Source of the DNA: Zhongshania sp. | Lineage (GTDB): Bacteria > Pseudomonadota > Gammaproteobacteria > Pseudomonadales > Spongiibacteraceae | Assembly: GCF_029212375.1 (NCBI RefSeq) | Contig: NZ_JARGNU010000004.1 | Coordinates: forward strand, 1-64,000 | Reading direction: 5' to 3' | Length of the DNA stretch: 64,000 nucleotides | Shown: piece by piece, positions 34,723 to 42,890 of the stretch | How the letters are laid out: each line of letters starts with the position of its first letter | Position numbering within the stretch: position 1 is the first letter of the stretch | Translations under genes and position numbers: made by a program | Notes under the pieces: generated by a model | What the model was told of the DNA's origin: nothing | The model's database searches: none | The model's input: only the letters and a program-made list of their open reading frames with translations

Positions 34723-35961
34723 TTAAAGACCTGCCTCAAAGCGAATTGGCATTTTTTTAATGCCGTTAACAAAATAAGAGCGGATATATTCAATTTCGCC
34801 CGTGGGCTGAGCATTACGCAAGCGCGGAATCAGCTCTTCAAACATCACCAACAATTCTAGGCGGGCTAGGTGCGAGCCTATGCAAAAATGTTGGCCAATG
34901 CCAAAGGAGCGCAATTGCTGGCCGAGTTTGGGCATGCGCTCGGCGCGGCGCACATCAAATTGCATGGCGTCGTCGCCAAATACCGCCTCGTCGTGATTGA
35001 CTGCGTGGTAGTGCAAAATCACCTTGTCGCCAGCTTTAATGGCTTGCCCGCCCAGCGCAATATCTTGAGTCGCGGTGCGGCGCATTTGCGTAAACGCGGT
35101 GTTGTAACGCAGTATTTCGTCAACCGCGGCGGCAATTTTGTCGGGGTTGGCGGCTAAATAGGCTAGTTGATCGGGGTGCTCCATGAGTAAGCGCATACCC
35201 TGCGACATTACCGTACGGGTCGATTCATTGCCGCCGACCAGTATTAAAATAAACATCCACGCAAAATCTTCTTCTGAAATCGGCACGCCGTCGACATCGC
35301 CATCAAGCAAGGTGCCGGTGATGTTGTTCATTGGGTTAAGGCGGTGTTGCTCGGCAAGTTTTAAGGCGTAATTAATACACTCGCCAGCGGCGATTTGGCC
35401 GTCTTCTTCGCTGGTGGCCATGTCGGGGTCATCGGCGTAGATCATGGTGTTGGTCCACTCAAAGAACTGTTTGCGGTCAGTGAGGGGAACGCCAAGCAAT
35501 TCGAGTATGGCAATCAGCGGTAATTCGGCGGCAACTTCTTCGACAAACTCGCATTCACCGCGTGGGCTTACCGCGTCGATAATTCGTTTGGCATGCACTC
35601 TAAAGGCGGCTTCATAGGTGTCGACGCGCTTGGGGGTGAAGGCCTCGTGAACGACGCGCCGGACTTTCTGATGGCGGGGTGGGTCCATATTGATGATGGT
35701 GTGACTGAAAATGAAATCCACCATGTCCTGGGAGTGTTCCATGGGAAAGGAGCTGCGCAGCGCCGAGGAAAATAGCGCAGGATTCTTCGAAACGTAATCG
35801 AGTTCTTTGTGGCCCACCACCGCCCAGTAAGGCACGCCGGTAATGGGGTCGTCCATTTTAAGCACGGGGCCAGCTTGGCGCAGCTGACGCAGTAGTTCGT
35901 AGGGCATGCCCTTCGCGTAAGTGTCGGGGTTCAGCAAGTTGGCAAAGGGGCATTCCGACAT
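34723..35961 (-). CDS. Cytochrome P450
   Basis: 412-residue soluble bacterial P450. I-helix oxygen-activation motif VGGNESTRT, K-helix E-x-x-R in EILRYNT, and heme-ligand loop FGIGQHFCIGSHLAR with Cys360 proximal ligand. Overall features (DPPRHQKVRRVVHEAFTP) resemble CYP families acting on terpenoids, alkyl chains or steroids. No reductase domain, so it needs a ferredoxin and reductase, such as the pair at 22028-23592. It lies 53 bp after the cysteine-synthase-like gene on the same strand, a possible operon. Confidence 0.95.
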   Translation of the reverse strand: MSECPFANLLNPDTYAKGMPYELLRQLRQAGPVLKMDDPITGVPYWAVVGHKELDYVSKNPALFSSALRSSFPMEHSQDMVDFIFSHTIINMDPPRHQKVRRVVHEAFTPKRVDTYEAAFRVHAKRIIDAVSPRGECEFVEEVAAELPLIAILELLGVPLTDRKQFFEWTNTMIYADDPDMATSEEDGQIAAGECINYALKLAEQHRLNPMNNITGTLLDGDVDGVPISEEDFAWMFILILVGGNESTRTVMSQGMRLLMEHPDQLAYLAANPDKIAAAVDEILRYNTAFTQMRRTATQDIALGGQAIKAGDKVILHYHAVNHDEAVFGDDAMQFDVRRAERMPKLGQQLRSFGIGQHFCIGSHLARLELLVMFEELIPRLRNAQPTGEIEYIRSYFVNGIKKMPIRFEAGL

Positions 35962-36014
35962 GGCGGTGTCTCTTAGTTAATTTTGTTTGGTGTTGAATCT
36001 GCAGTTTTTAGGAT

Positions 36015-37025
36015 TTAACTACGTGTCCAGTTCGGCGCCGGTAGCCCCATGTTTTCTAAAAACACGGGATTGAACAGCTTGCTTTTATAGCGATCGCCGT
36101 AGTCGCACAGTATGGTTACAATGGTGTGGCCTGGGCCGAGCTTGCGCGCTAACTGCACGGCCCCCGCGATATTGATTGCCGATGAGCCGCCGAGGCACAG
36201 GCCCTCGTGGCGAAGTATGTCAAAGATATAGGGCAGCGCTTCGGCATCGTTTATTTCAAATGCCTCGTCAATGGCGGCAAGGCGCAAATTGTCGGTTACA
36301 AGACTGATGCCAATGCCTTCGGTAATGGAGCGACCATCGCCACGTAACTCGCCATTGGTAAAGTAATTGTAGAGCGACGAGCCCTTGGGGTCGGCAAGGC
36401 CAATGGTGATGTTGGGTTTGTGGGCTTTTAAGGCGCGGCTAACCCCTGCCAAGGTGCCGCCGGTGCCCACAGCGCAAATAAAACCGTCGATTTCACCGCC
36501 GGTTTGCTGCCAGATTTCTTGGCCAGTGGTGCGTTCATGAATATCGGTATTCGCAGTGTTGTCAAACTGGCGAGCCCATATCGCGCCATTGGGCTCGGTT
36601 TCATTAAGGCTTTCAGCCAAGCGCCGCGCAGTGTGAATATAGTGGTTGGGGTCGCTATAACTAGTGGCGGGAACAAGGCGCAGGTCGGCGCCGTAAAGGT
36701 CGAGTAATTCAATTTTTTCGCGGCTTTGGCTGTAGGGCATGACCACCACGCTGCGATAGCCCAAGGCGTTGGCTATTAAGGTTAGGCCAATGCCGGTGTT
36801 GCCGGCGGTACCTTCGACAATGGTGCCGCCTGGGCGCAGTGTGCCCTTGGCTTCTGCGTCGCGAATGATACCGAGTGCGGTGCGGTCTTTAACGGAACCG
36901 CCGGGGTTTAAAAATTCTGCTTTGCCCAGAATGGTACAGCCGGTGAGTTCGGACACCTGTTTAAGCAAAATCAGCGGGGTATCGCCAATAAGGTCGGGCA
37001 TAGACTTGTAGGTGGGCAAGGACAT
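36015..37025 (-). CDS. Cysteine synthase, fungal-type (EGTAGNTG) subgroup
   Basis: 336-residue fold type II PLP enzyme. PLP-lysine motif NPGGSVKDR, substrate loop VEGTAGNTGIGL in place of the bacterial EPTSGNTG, the phosphate-binding GTGGTLAG, and a C-terminal CDYGDRYKSKLFNP segment. The EGTAGNTG and DYGDRY signatures are those of fungal-type cysteine synthases and their proteobacterial relatives, not of classical CysK/CysM. It likely makes cysteine from O-acetylserine or a related donor. Probably co-transcribed with the P450 gene that follows. Confidence 0.88.
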   Translation of the reverse strand: MSLPTYKSMPDLIGDTPLILLKQVSELTGCTILGKAEFLNPGGSVKDRTALGIIRDAEAKGTLRPGGTIVEGTAGNTGIGLTLIANALGYRSVVVMPYSQSREKIELLDLYGADLRLVPATSYSDPNHYIHTARRLAESLNETEPNGAIWARQFDNTANTDIHERTTGQEIWQQTGGEIDGFICAVGTGGTLAGVSRALKAHKPNITIGLADPKGSSLYNYFTNGELRGDGRSITEGIGISLVTDNLRLAAIDEAFEINDAEALPYIFDILRHEGLCLGGSSAINIAGAVQLARKLGPGHTIVTILCDYGDRYKSKLFNPVFLENMGLPAPNWTRS

Positions 37026-37202
37026 GATTTACTCCGTTTTTTTACAAGTCTAATGGTATAGGTGGGGGACGGCAGCGGCAATGCTAATTATAGCTGGGTC
37101 TGTGCTAGGCTAGAATTATGTAAACGACAGTATTGTTTAAATCTTGGCAGTTTGTTTTGATCGCTGTTGTTAAGTCGACTGTAGATGATAATAAAGAGAG
37201 TT

Positions 37203-37230
37203 TGATCTATGCGCGCAGTTGCGACGTATA
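37203..37230 (+). promoter_or_regulatory. Candidate ECF (RpoE/ChrR-type) autoregulated promoter
   Basis: TGATCT at 37203-37208 and CGTATA at 37225-37230, 16-bp spacer, 23 bp before the sigma-factor start. RpoE of the ChrR group uses a TGATC-type -35 element. A second TGATC occurs at about 37158-37162. Confidence 0.4.
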
Positions 37231-37253
37231 CACAGTTAACAAGGGGTTTATAA

Positions 37254-37817
37254 ATGGTAGAGCTTGCCGTTGAGCAAGTCCGCAGTGGTGAATTCTGGGC
37301 CGATTGCATGGACCAGATTGCCCGCGAGCGGGATAAAAGCAGTTTTATGCTGTTGTTTGATTATTTCTCACCCCGAGTAAATGCCTATTTATTGGGTCAA
37401 GGCGCCGAGCCGTCGATGGCCGAGGATCTCACCCAAGAGGCTTTGTTGGCGCTGTGGAACAAGGCGCACTTATACAACCGTGAAAAAGCGGCGGTAAGTA
37501 CTTGGCTGTTTCGGGTGGCGAGAAATTTGTGGATTGATCGTTTGCGCAAGCAGCGGGGAGTCGCCTATGAGTCGGACGAGAATTTAGCGGAAACCGTCGA
37601 CGATGAAGTTCGCCTAAATGCCGATGGCGACCGCTTGAGGGCAGTGTTAGATACGCTGCCGCAAAATCAGGCGCAGGTGGTTTACAAGTCCTATTACGAA
37701 GGTAAAAGCCACAGTGAAATTGCCGAAGAAACGGGAATGCCACTGGGCAGCGTGAAATCAAGTTTACGGCTGGCGATAAAAGCTTTCCGTCAGTATTTTG
37801 GAGAAGATGGCGTATGA
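37254..37817 (+). CDS. ECF sigma factor of the RpoE-ChrR group
   Basis: 187 residues. Region 2: FDYFSPRVNAYLLGQG, MAEDLTQEALLALWNKA and STWLFRVARNLWIDRLRK. Region 4: LDTLPQNQAQVVYKSYYEGKS and HSEIAEETGMPLGSVKSSLRLA. Its 4-bp overlap with a ChrR-type zinc anti-sigma gene assigns it to the group that, in Rhodobacter, answers singlet oxygen and organic peroxides. ATG 37254 with AAGGGG site. A promoter-like TGATC element upstream suggests autoregulation. Confidence 0.92.
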   Translation: MVELAVEQVRSGEFWADCMDQIARERDKSSFMLLFDYFSPRVNAYLLGQGAEPSMAEDLTQEALLALWNKAHLYNREKAAVSTWLFRVARNLWIDRLRKQRGVAYESDENLAETVDDEVRLNADGDRLRAVLDTLPQNQAQVVYKSYYEGKSHSEIAEETGMPLGSVKSSLRLAIKAFRQYFGEDGV

Positions 37818-38482
37818 GCCAGATTGAACATCATCCTACACAAGAGACCTTGCTTAGCTATGCGGCGGGTTCGCTGCCGGCCAGCTTGGCGCTGGTTGTG
37901 GGCTGTCATTTACAATATTGCCAGCAGTGCCGATCCGGTGTTAGCGCTGGCGAAGCCTTAGGGGCTGGTTTGATGGTGGCTTTGTCGCCGCAGGCGCTAT
38001 CGAGTCGCGCGCGGGAGAGTGTGTTGGCGCGCTTAGATGAGCAGGGTGCCGATGAATTTATCCAAGAACCTAAATCGGTATTAGTCAGTCGCCCGCAAGG
38101 CTCGGTTCCGCGTTTATTGCAGGGGCTTTTGCAGCAGGACAATCTTGATGCCCTGCCGTGGAAACGCACGATTGCCCCTGGCCTTAAACAAATTGTGCTT
38201 AATTGCGGCGAAGGCGATGTGCGGTTGTTACGAATTAGCGCAGGCAAAAAAATGCCGGTGCACAGTCACGGCGGCAGCGAGTTAACGATGATCTTGCGCG
38301 GCGGTTACAGCGATAATGTGGGTAAATTCAATATGGGTGACGTTGCCGATTTGGAATCGAGTGTTGAGCACCAACCGATGGCGGATAGTGACGAAGACTG
38401 TATTTGCTTGGCAGGTATGGATGCGCCGCTAGTGTTTAAAGGCTGGTTGGCGCGTTTGATACAGCCGATTGTTGGAATGTAG
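37814..38482 (+). CDS. ChrR-like zinc anti-sigma factor with cupin domain
   Basis: 222 residues. The N-terminal anti-sigma domain has the zinc motif with CHLQYCQQC (H-x3-C-x2-C form). The C-terminal cupin at about 125-205 has metal ligands in MPVHSHGGSELTMIL and a later His in VEHQPM. In ChrR the N-domain holds the sigma factor and the cupin senses singlet oxygen. It overlaps the sigma gene by 4 bp. Ends at a strong bidirectional terminator. Confidence 0.9.
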   Translation: MSQIEHHPTQETLLSYAAGSLPASLALVVGCHLQYCQQCRSGVSAGEALGAGLMVALSPQALSSRARESVLARLDEQGADEFIQEPKSVLVSRPQGSVPRLLQGLLQQDNLDALPWKRTIAPGLKQIVLNCGEGDVRLLRISAGKKMPVHSHGGSELTMILRGGYSDNVGKFNMGDVADLESSVEHQPMADSDEDCICLAGMDAPLVFKGWLARLIQPIVGM

Positions 38483-38486
38483 TGAT

Positions 38487-38540
38487 AAGCTCCACAACTA
38501 AAAACGGCAGCTTCGGCTGCCGTTTTTAGTTGTGGGGCTT
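38487..38540. terminator. Bidirectional intrinsic terminator
   Basis: A very long hairpin: CCACAACTAAAAACGGCAGC (38492-38511) pairs perfectly with its complement up to 38535 around a TTCG tetraloop, and flanking AAGC/GCTT extends it. A-run and T-run on each arm make it work for both the chrR-type operon (+) and the convergent REC-GGDEF gene (-). Confidence 0.93.
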
Positions 38541-38586
38541 ATGATTATAGGTATTTGCCGCCAAGGTATTGGGCGCGGCGATAGAC

Positions 38587-39477
38587 TTACTCGGCGCAAA
38601 TAATGCGATTGCGACCTGAGCGTTTAGCGGTGTAAAGAGCTTGGTCTGCGCGTTCAAAAAAGGTGGTTTGATTGGTGTCGCGACCGCGATCGAATTGGGC
38701 GATACCAATACTAACGGTGAGGTCAATGCTAATGTCATCACCAACCAGTGTAGGTTGAAATTGGATGGCGGATCGCACTCGCTCGGCGACGCCCCATGCT
38801 TCATTTTGGTCGGTAGCGGGTAGCAAAACCACAAACTCTTCGCCGCCGTAGCGCCCGACTTGATCGTATTCTCTAAGATTGGTGTTGAGGATGTTCACAA
38901 CATGCTTTAGGGCGACATCCCCAGCCGCGTGTCCGTAAGTGTCGTTGACGATCTTGAAATGGTCGATGTCGACAACCATGATGGAAAACGCACTGCGCTT
39001 GCGAGCGGATTCGGCAATGCTAGTGGTAAATAACTCGTCAATCATGCGCCGATTCCAGCACTGAGTCAGGGCGTCTCGCGAGGCGAGCTGATTTAGGGTT
39101 TGCTCAAGGCGAACAATTCGGCTGCCAGCGGCAATACGTACTTTGAGCACTCGGTGGTCAAAGGGCTTGTTAAGAAAATCGTCGGCGCCGGCTTCCATTG
39201 CTTCAATAATGGCCTCGTTACCTTCTTTGCCGGTGAGCATCAGAATATAAAAGAACTGGCCGTCTTCACGTTTGCGAATGGTTTTGCACAGCTCAGGGCC
39301 ACTCATGCCTGGCATAGACCAATCTATGATTAGTAGGTGAGGGGCGGTATCGACTTCCAGTTTCTTGAGTGCTTTCTCACCATTTTCGGCAAGAATAGGC
39401 ACAAAACCCCACTCTTCCAGTGCGGCACTAAGCGCGAGTCGGGTTACTGCGTCATCGTCGACAATCAGTACATCCAT
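38587..39477 (-). CDS. Response regulator with GGDEF domain (diguanylate cyclase)
   Basis: 296 residues. REC at about 1-120 with VDDDAV, LLIIDWSMPGMSG and FLNKPFDHR; GGDEF at about 135-295 with DALTQCWNRR, RYGGEEFVVLLP and an intact I-site REYD. An active, product-inhibited c-di-GMP synthase is expected. Starts 6 bp after the Hpt gene, so the Hpt protein is the likely phosphate donor. Distinct from the cyclase at 14940. Confidence 0.93.
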   Translation of the reverse strand: MDVLIVDDDAVTRLALSAALEEWGFVPILAENGEKALKKLEVDTAPHLLIIDWSMPGMSGPELCKTIRKREDGQFFYILMLTGKEGNEAIIEAMEAGADDFLNKPFDHRVLKVRIAAGSRIVRLEQTLNQLASRDALTQCWNRRMIDELFTTSIAESARKRSAFSIMVVDIDHFKIVNDTYGHAAGDVALKHVVNILNTNLREYDQVGRYGGEEFVVLLPATDQNEAWGVAERVRSAIQFQPTLVGDDISIDLTVSIGIAQFDRGRDTNQTTFFERADQALYTAKRSGRNRIICAE

Positions 39478-39483
39478 AGAGGG

Positions 39484-39819
39484 TTATAGTCCTGCCATCT
39501 GCTTTAATTCTGCACTCAATGTGTTTAGCTTGTCTTTTGCAGTAAGCCAATTTACCCGCCACTGTTGTGCTTCGGCTTCTAGTGCACTTATCTCTAATGC
39601 ACTGATTTCTTGATAATAGCTGGTATTGGCAAAGTTGCCGAGCGCACTTTTTAAGCGGTGGACGGCATTGGATAAGGCTTTTTTGTCACCCTGCTCTAGT
39701 TGCAGCTCAATACTATCGATCATAGCAGGAAGCTCGCTTAGAAACAGTTGCGATATAGCGGTAATCAGACTGGCTTTGTTCCGAGTTATATCCTGAACGC
39801 GTTGTGGATCCAGTATCAT
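39484..39819 (-). CDS. Hpt-domain phosphotransfer protein
   Basis: 111 residues, predicted four-helix bundle. The phospho-His lies in AVHRLKSALGNFANT, the Hpt signature H-x-L-K-x-x-x-x-N. Upstream partner of the REC-GGDEF gene (6-bp gap), linking an unlinked hybrid kinase to c-di-GMP synthesis. Confidence 0.88.
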   Translation of the reverse strand: MILDPQRVQDITRNKASLITAISQLFLSELPAMIDSIELQLEQGDKKALSNAVHRLKSALGNFANTSYYQEISALEISALEAEAQQWRVNWLTAKDKLNTLSAELKQMAGL

Positions 39820-39991
39820 ATCGTCCTTGTGCTTATACAGATGGTCGGGCGTGGGGACCGATATTATAACATTTTTTAAGAATTTTCAGTTTGATTGGGG
39901 ATATAAGCACCCTAGGGCTTGCCTGTGGAGTGGGTGCAGCGGTGATGGGCGGGATTACTTAAGCGCTGCTTTCCCGCATTACGCTGAGTTA

Positions 39992-40150
39992 TTAGTTACT
40001 TAATGCGGTGATACAAAGCACTAGGGCTACACCCATAGCGATCATCGGCAAAGCACCAAGGCTTAGCTGCGCAGCTGAGGCAGTCACCACGAGCAGCGCG
40101 ATATTGCCAATAAGGGGGATGCTAATATTGATGTTATTTGCTGCTTTCAT
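39992..40150 (-). CDS. Small membrane protein, 52 residues
   Basis: Starts at ATG 40150 behind an excellent GGAGGAACC site and ends at TAA 39992. The product opens MKAANNINIS and has two hydrophobic helices, about 11-29 (IPLIGNIALLVVTASAAQL) and 33-50, giving a hairpin membrane protein. I recognise no family. The ribosome site, the hydrophobic reading frame and the absence of a better frame opposite support a real gene. Confidence 0.6.
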   Translation of the reverse strand: MKAANNINISIPLIGNIALLVVTASAAQLSLGALPMIAMGVALVLCITALSN

Positions 40151-40376
40151 GGTTCCTCCGGCGTATCAGGGGCAATCGTATGGTTTGTCAGAAAAGTCGA
40201 TTTGTGAGACTTAGTGTAGCGAAATTACGTGGGGTTTCGATTCGCGCTTGTACTTACAAAGTTGGTACATATGCATATAGGTAAGTCTTTTTGGCGGAAA
40301 TGGCTCATCTAGACAGGAGCGTAATTAATGGCAGAAGCAAGACGGTTTTCGGTCGGAACTTAGGGGTGTGGTGTAC

Positions 40377-41159
40377 ATGGCTGATATGAGCGTTTTCTCA
40401 GGGCTAAATCCTTGGTTTGTGGTGTTATTGCTTGTTGTGGGGGTGGTGGCGGGGATTATTAATACCTTGGCTGGCGGCGGCTCAAATTTAACTTTGCCAG
40501 CGCTGATGGTGATGGGTTTACCTGCCGATGTTGCCAATGCCACCAATCGCGTTGGGGTGTTGATGCAGTCGTTGAGTGGGGTGAGGGATTTCGACCGCCA
40601 CGGGCAATTGGCGCGCGATGATATTTGGGGTGTATTAAGGCCGGTATTACTCGGCTCAGTATTTGGCGCGGTGGCTGCTGCGTTTGCACCGGCCGAGTTT
40701 TTGAAGCCTGCGTTACTTTTGGCTATGGTGACCATGGCCTTAATTATTCTTGTTATGCCCAGTGTGGTTGCGCCGCCCTTAGGAACCCCTACAAAACGGG
40801 TTGCAGACAGCCAACAGGCGGTTTGGGGCTTGTTCTTTGCTGGGATTTACGGTGGCTTTGTGCAGGCGGGTGTGGGGTTTGTATTAATTACCGCGTTAGC
40901 GGGAGGCTTGCGCTACGATCTAGTAAAGACCAATGCCCTGAAAATGCTGTGCACGGCGGCATTGACGATTGCCGCGCTGGCGGTATTTATTTGGCAGGGG
41001 CTGGTGGCGTGGCTACTAGGCATTATTCTCGCTTGTGGTTCAGTTGTTGGTGCCAAAATTGGCGTGCGCTTGGCATTAAAAACGAGCCAACGCGGTCTAA
41101 AGTGGTTCTTATTTATTATGACCGTAGTAGCCAGTGTATTTGCATTGTTCAAGGAGTAA
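40377..41159 (+). CDS. TSUP (TauE/SafE) family permease
   Basis: 260 residues, about eight transmembrane helices. The N-terminal GIINTLAGGGSNLTLPAL and the second-half repeat GGFVQAGVGFVLITAL are the two inverted-repeat signatures of the sulfite exporter TauE/SafE family. It exports or imports small sulfur-containing or organic anions; substrate unknown. ATG 40377 is preferred to GTG 40368, which sits too close to the AGGGG site. Confidence 0.88.
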   Translation: MADMSVFSGLNPWFVVLLLVVGVVAGIINTLAGGGSNLTLPALMVMGLPADVANATNRVGVLMQSLSGVRDFDRHGQLARDDIWGVLRPVLLGSVFGAVAAAFAPAEFLKPALLLAMVTMALIILVMPSVVAPPLGTPTKRVADSQQAVWGLFFAGIYGGFVQAGVGFVLITALAGGLRYDLVKTNALKMLCTAALTIAALAVFIWQGLVAWLLGIILACGSVVGAKIGVRLALKTSQRGLKWFLFIMTVVASVFALFKE

Positions 41160-41329
41160 TAAATTTGCTGTTTCGGTTTTGGCTAATGCAGGGCGCTTTG
41201 TAAAATGCGCGGGTTAAGTTGTCGCCAAGCCTTGCTACAATGAGCATATAAATTTGAATCTTTTAAATAGGCAGGGTGTAAAAAATCATCGTGTTATTAG
41301 GGCCGTAGCCTCGACGTTGAGTAGTGATT

Positions 41330-41743
41330 ATGATTAGTCTTTCCAGCCATCTCATTATCCCCAGTGATGAAATTGATATAAGTGCGATCCGCGCTACGGG
41401 GTCCGGCGGGCAAAACGTCAATAAAGTGTCTACCGCTATTCATCTGCGCTTTGATGTAGTGAATTCTTCGCTGCCCGATTTTTATAAGCAGCGTTTGCTC
41501 AATTTAAGCGATCAACGGATAACCTCCGATGGCGTGATTGTCATCAAAGCCCAAACCCACCGCACCCAAGAGAAAAATCGTCAAGAAGCCTTGGATAGAC
41601 TGAAAGACTTGATTTTGGCGGCCACGGTGATAAAAAAGAGCCGCCGCCCGACTAGGCCAACAAAGGGTTCGCAATTGCGACGAGTCGACAAGAAAGTTAA
41701 GCGGGGCCGAACTAAGTCGTTGCGCGGTAAACCGGTGCTATAA
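41330..41743 (+). CDS. arfB: Alternative ribosome-rescue factor ArfB (YaeJ)
   Basis: 137 residues. The GGQ hydrolase motif is in ATGSGGQNVNKVSTA, followed by family segment AIHLRFDV and ITSDGVIVIKAQTHRTQEKN, and a highly basic C-terminal tail (KKSRRPTRPTKGS, KKVKRGRTKSLRGK) that enters the mRNA channel of stalled ribosomes. It frees peptide from non-stop complexes without a stop codon. ATG 41330 taken over GTG 41324. Single gene. Confidence 0.95.
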   Translation: MISLSSHLIIPSDEIDISAIRATGSGGQNVNKVSTAIHLRFDVVNSSLPDFYKQRLLNLSDQRITSDGVIVIKAQTHRTQEKNRQEALDRLKDLILAATVIKKSRRPTRPTKGSQLRRVDKKVKRGRTKSLRGKPVL

Positions 41744-41997
41744 AATCAGGCCGGTATTTGGCGCTTAAACGTAGCGAAAGCGTGTTTTCTTAGTGCCTTA
41801 CTTCGCAATGGTGCTTGAGTGATATTTCAGCTGCGGGCAAAAATTCCCTGTATAGTCAGCTTCAGTGTTGTGCAGCTAGATGAATGCGATATATGTTCTG
41901 AATAGGTGATTAAGGTATTGTTTTCTAATAAAATACCCAAAACATACGCAGAGCGTAGTGTCAGTAAATAAAGCTGATATTGATAAGAGGTAGGCAG

Positions 41998-42630
41998 GTG
42001 GCAAAGGAAAAAAAAGCACTCAATAACGGCACTGAGGTGAAAGTGCGGGCTAAGCGAATGTCGCCAGAGGCTAGGCGTCAGCAGATACTGATGTGCGCGG
42101 TAGATGTTTTTGCTGCTCAGGGCATCGAAAAATCGACCCACGCGGATATTGCTAAGCTGGCTGGCGTGGCCAGCCCAACCGTATTTCATTACTTTCCGAC
42201 GATGGAAGATCTGCAATCTGCTGTTATTAAAGAGGTGCGTCGCTTCCTGTTGGAGGGTTTTGTGTTAGTTCGTACGCATGTTGACTCGCCCGCGCATGAG
42301 CGTATTGAGGATATGTTAAATTCCTTCGGGCAAGCAGTGGATACGCATCGCAGCTATATTACTATATGGCTAGAGTGGAGTGGTTTCACCAAGGGCTATA
42401 TTTGGGAGCTGTATCAGGAGTTTTATGCTGCAACTGTGTTGGCCTTGCGGAAATTACTGCTAGAGGGTCGCGCCGACAATTCGATATCGCCAAATTTGCA
42501 AGCTGCCGATGCCGCCAGAGTTGTGCTGGGTATGGCCCATACAATTGCGCATATGCGCTTTTGTGGCAGTGCACCGAAAACCGTCCACAAAACTATTCAC
42601 TCCTTGGTTTCTGGTTATATCGCCCCTTAA
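41998..42630 (+). CDS. TetR family transcriptional regulator
   Basis: 210 residues from GTG 41998, placed 7 bp after an AAGAGG site (ATG 42058 is an alternative). HTH: RRQQILMCAVDVFAAQGIEK then DIAKLAGVASPTVFHYFPT. The C-terminal domain resembles TetR_C regulators with a WLEWSGF helix. Precedes the TVP38-reductase operon on the same strand by 260 bp and may regulate it; no operator could be picked with confidence. Confidence 0.9.
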   Translation: MAKEKKALNNGTEVKVRAKRMSPEARRQQILMCAVDVFAAQGIEKSTHADIAKLAGVASPTVFHYFPTMEDLQSAVIKEVRRFLLEGFVLVRTHVDSPAHERIEDMLNSFGQAVDTHRSYITIWLEWSGFTKGYIWELYQEFYAATVLALRKLLLEGRADNSISPNLQAADAARVVLGMAHTIAHMRFCGSAPKTVHKTIHSLVSGYIAP

Positions 42631-42890
42631 TCTTCTTGAACTGATGCGCGGTTACTCCCGCGCTTAATCGTAAGCGGCGCGGCGTTGGGAAATACGCCCG
42701 GCCTTGAATAAAACGCTATTTGTTCACCGCTCCAGTCTGTATTTGTCGTATTGAAAATAATAATGAAGCCTCGCGGCGGCGATCCTGCCGCAGAATCTAA
42801 ATACCGATGTGCTGCGTATCCCTATTAATCCGATTTAACTGCTATCTTTAGCTTGGATTGATATTCATTGCCCGTATTACCGAGTTATTA

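Noticed and set aside
40625-41203. 192-codon open frame inside the TSUP permease gene
   Set aside because: It lies in another frame of a clearly recognised permease, has an unnatural Cys/Trp-rich composition and no start context.
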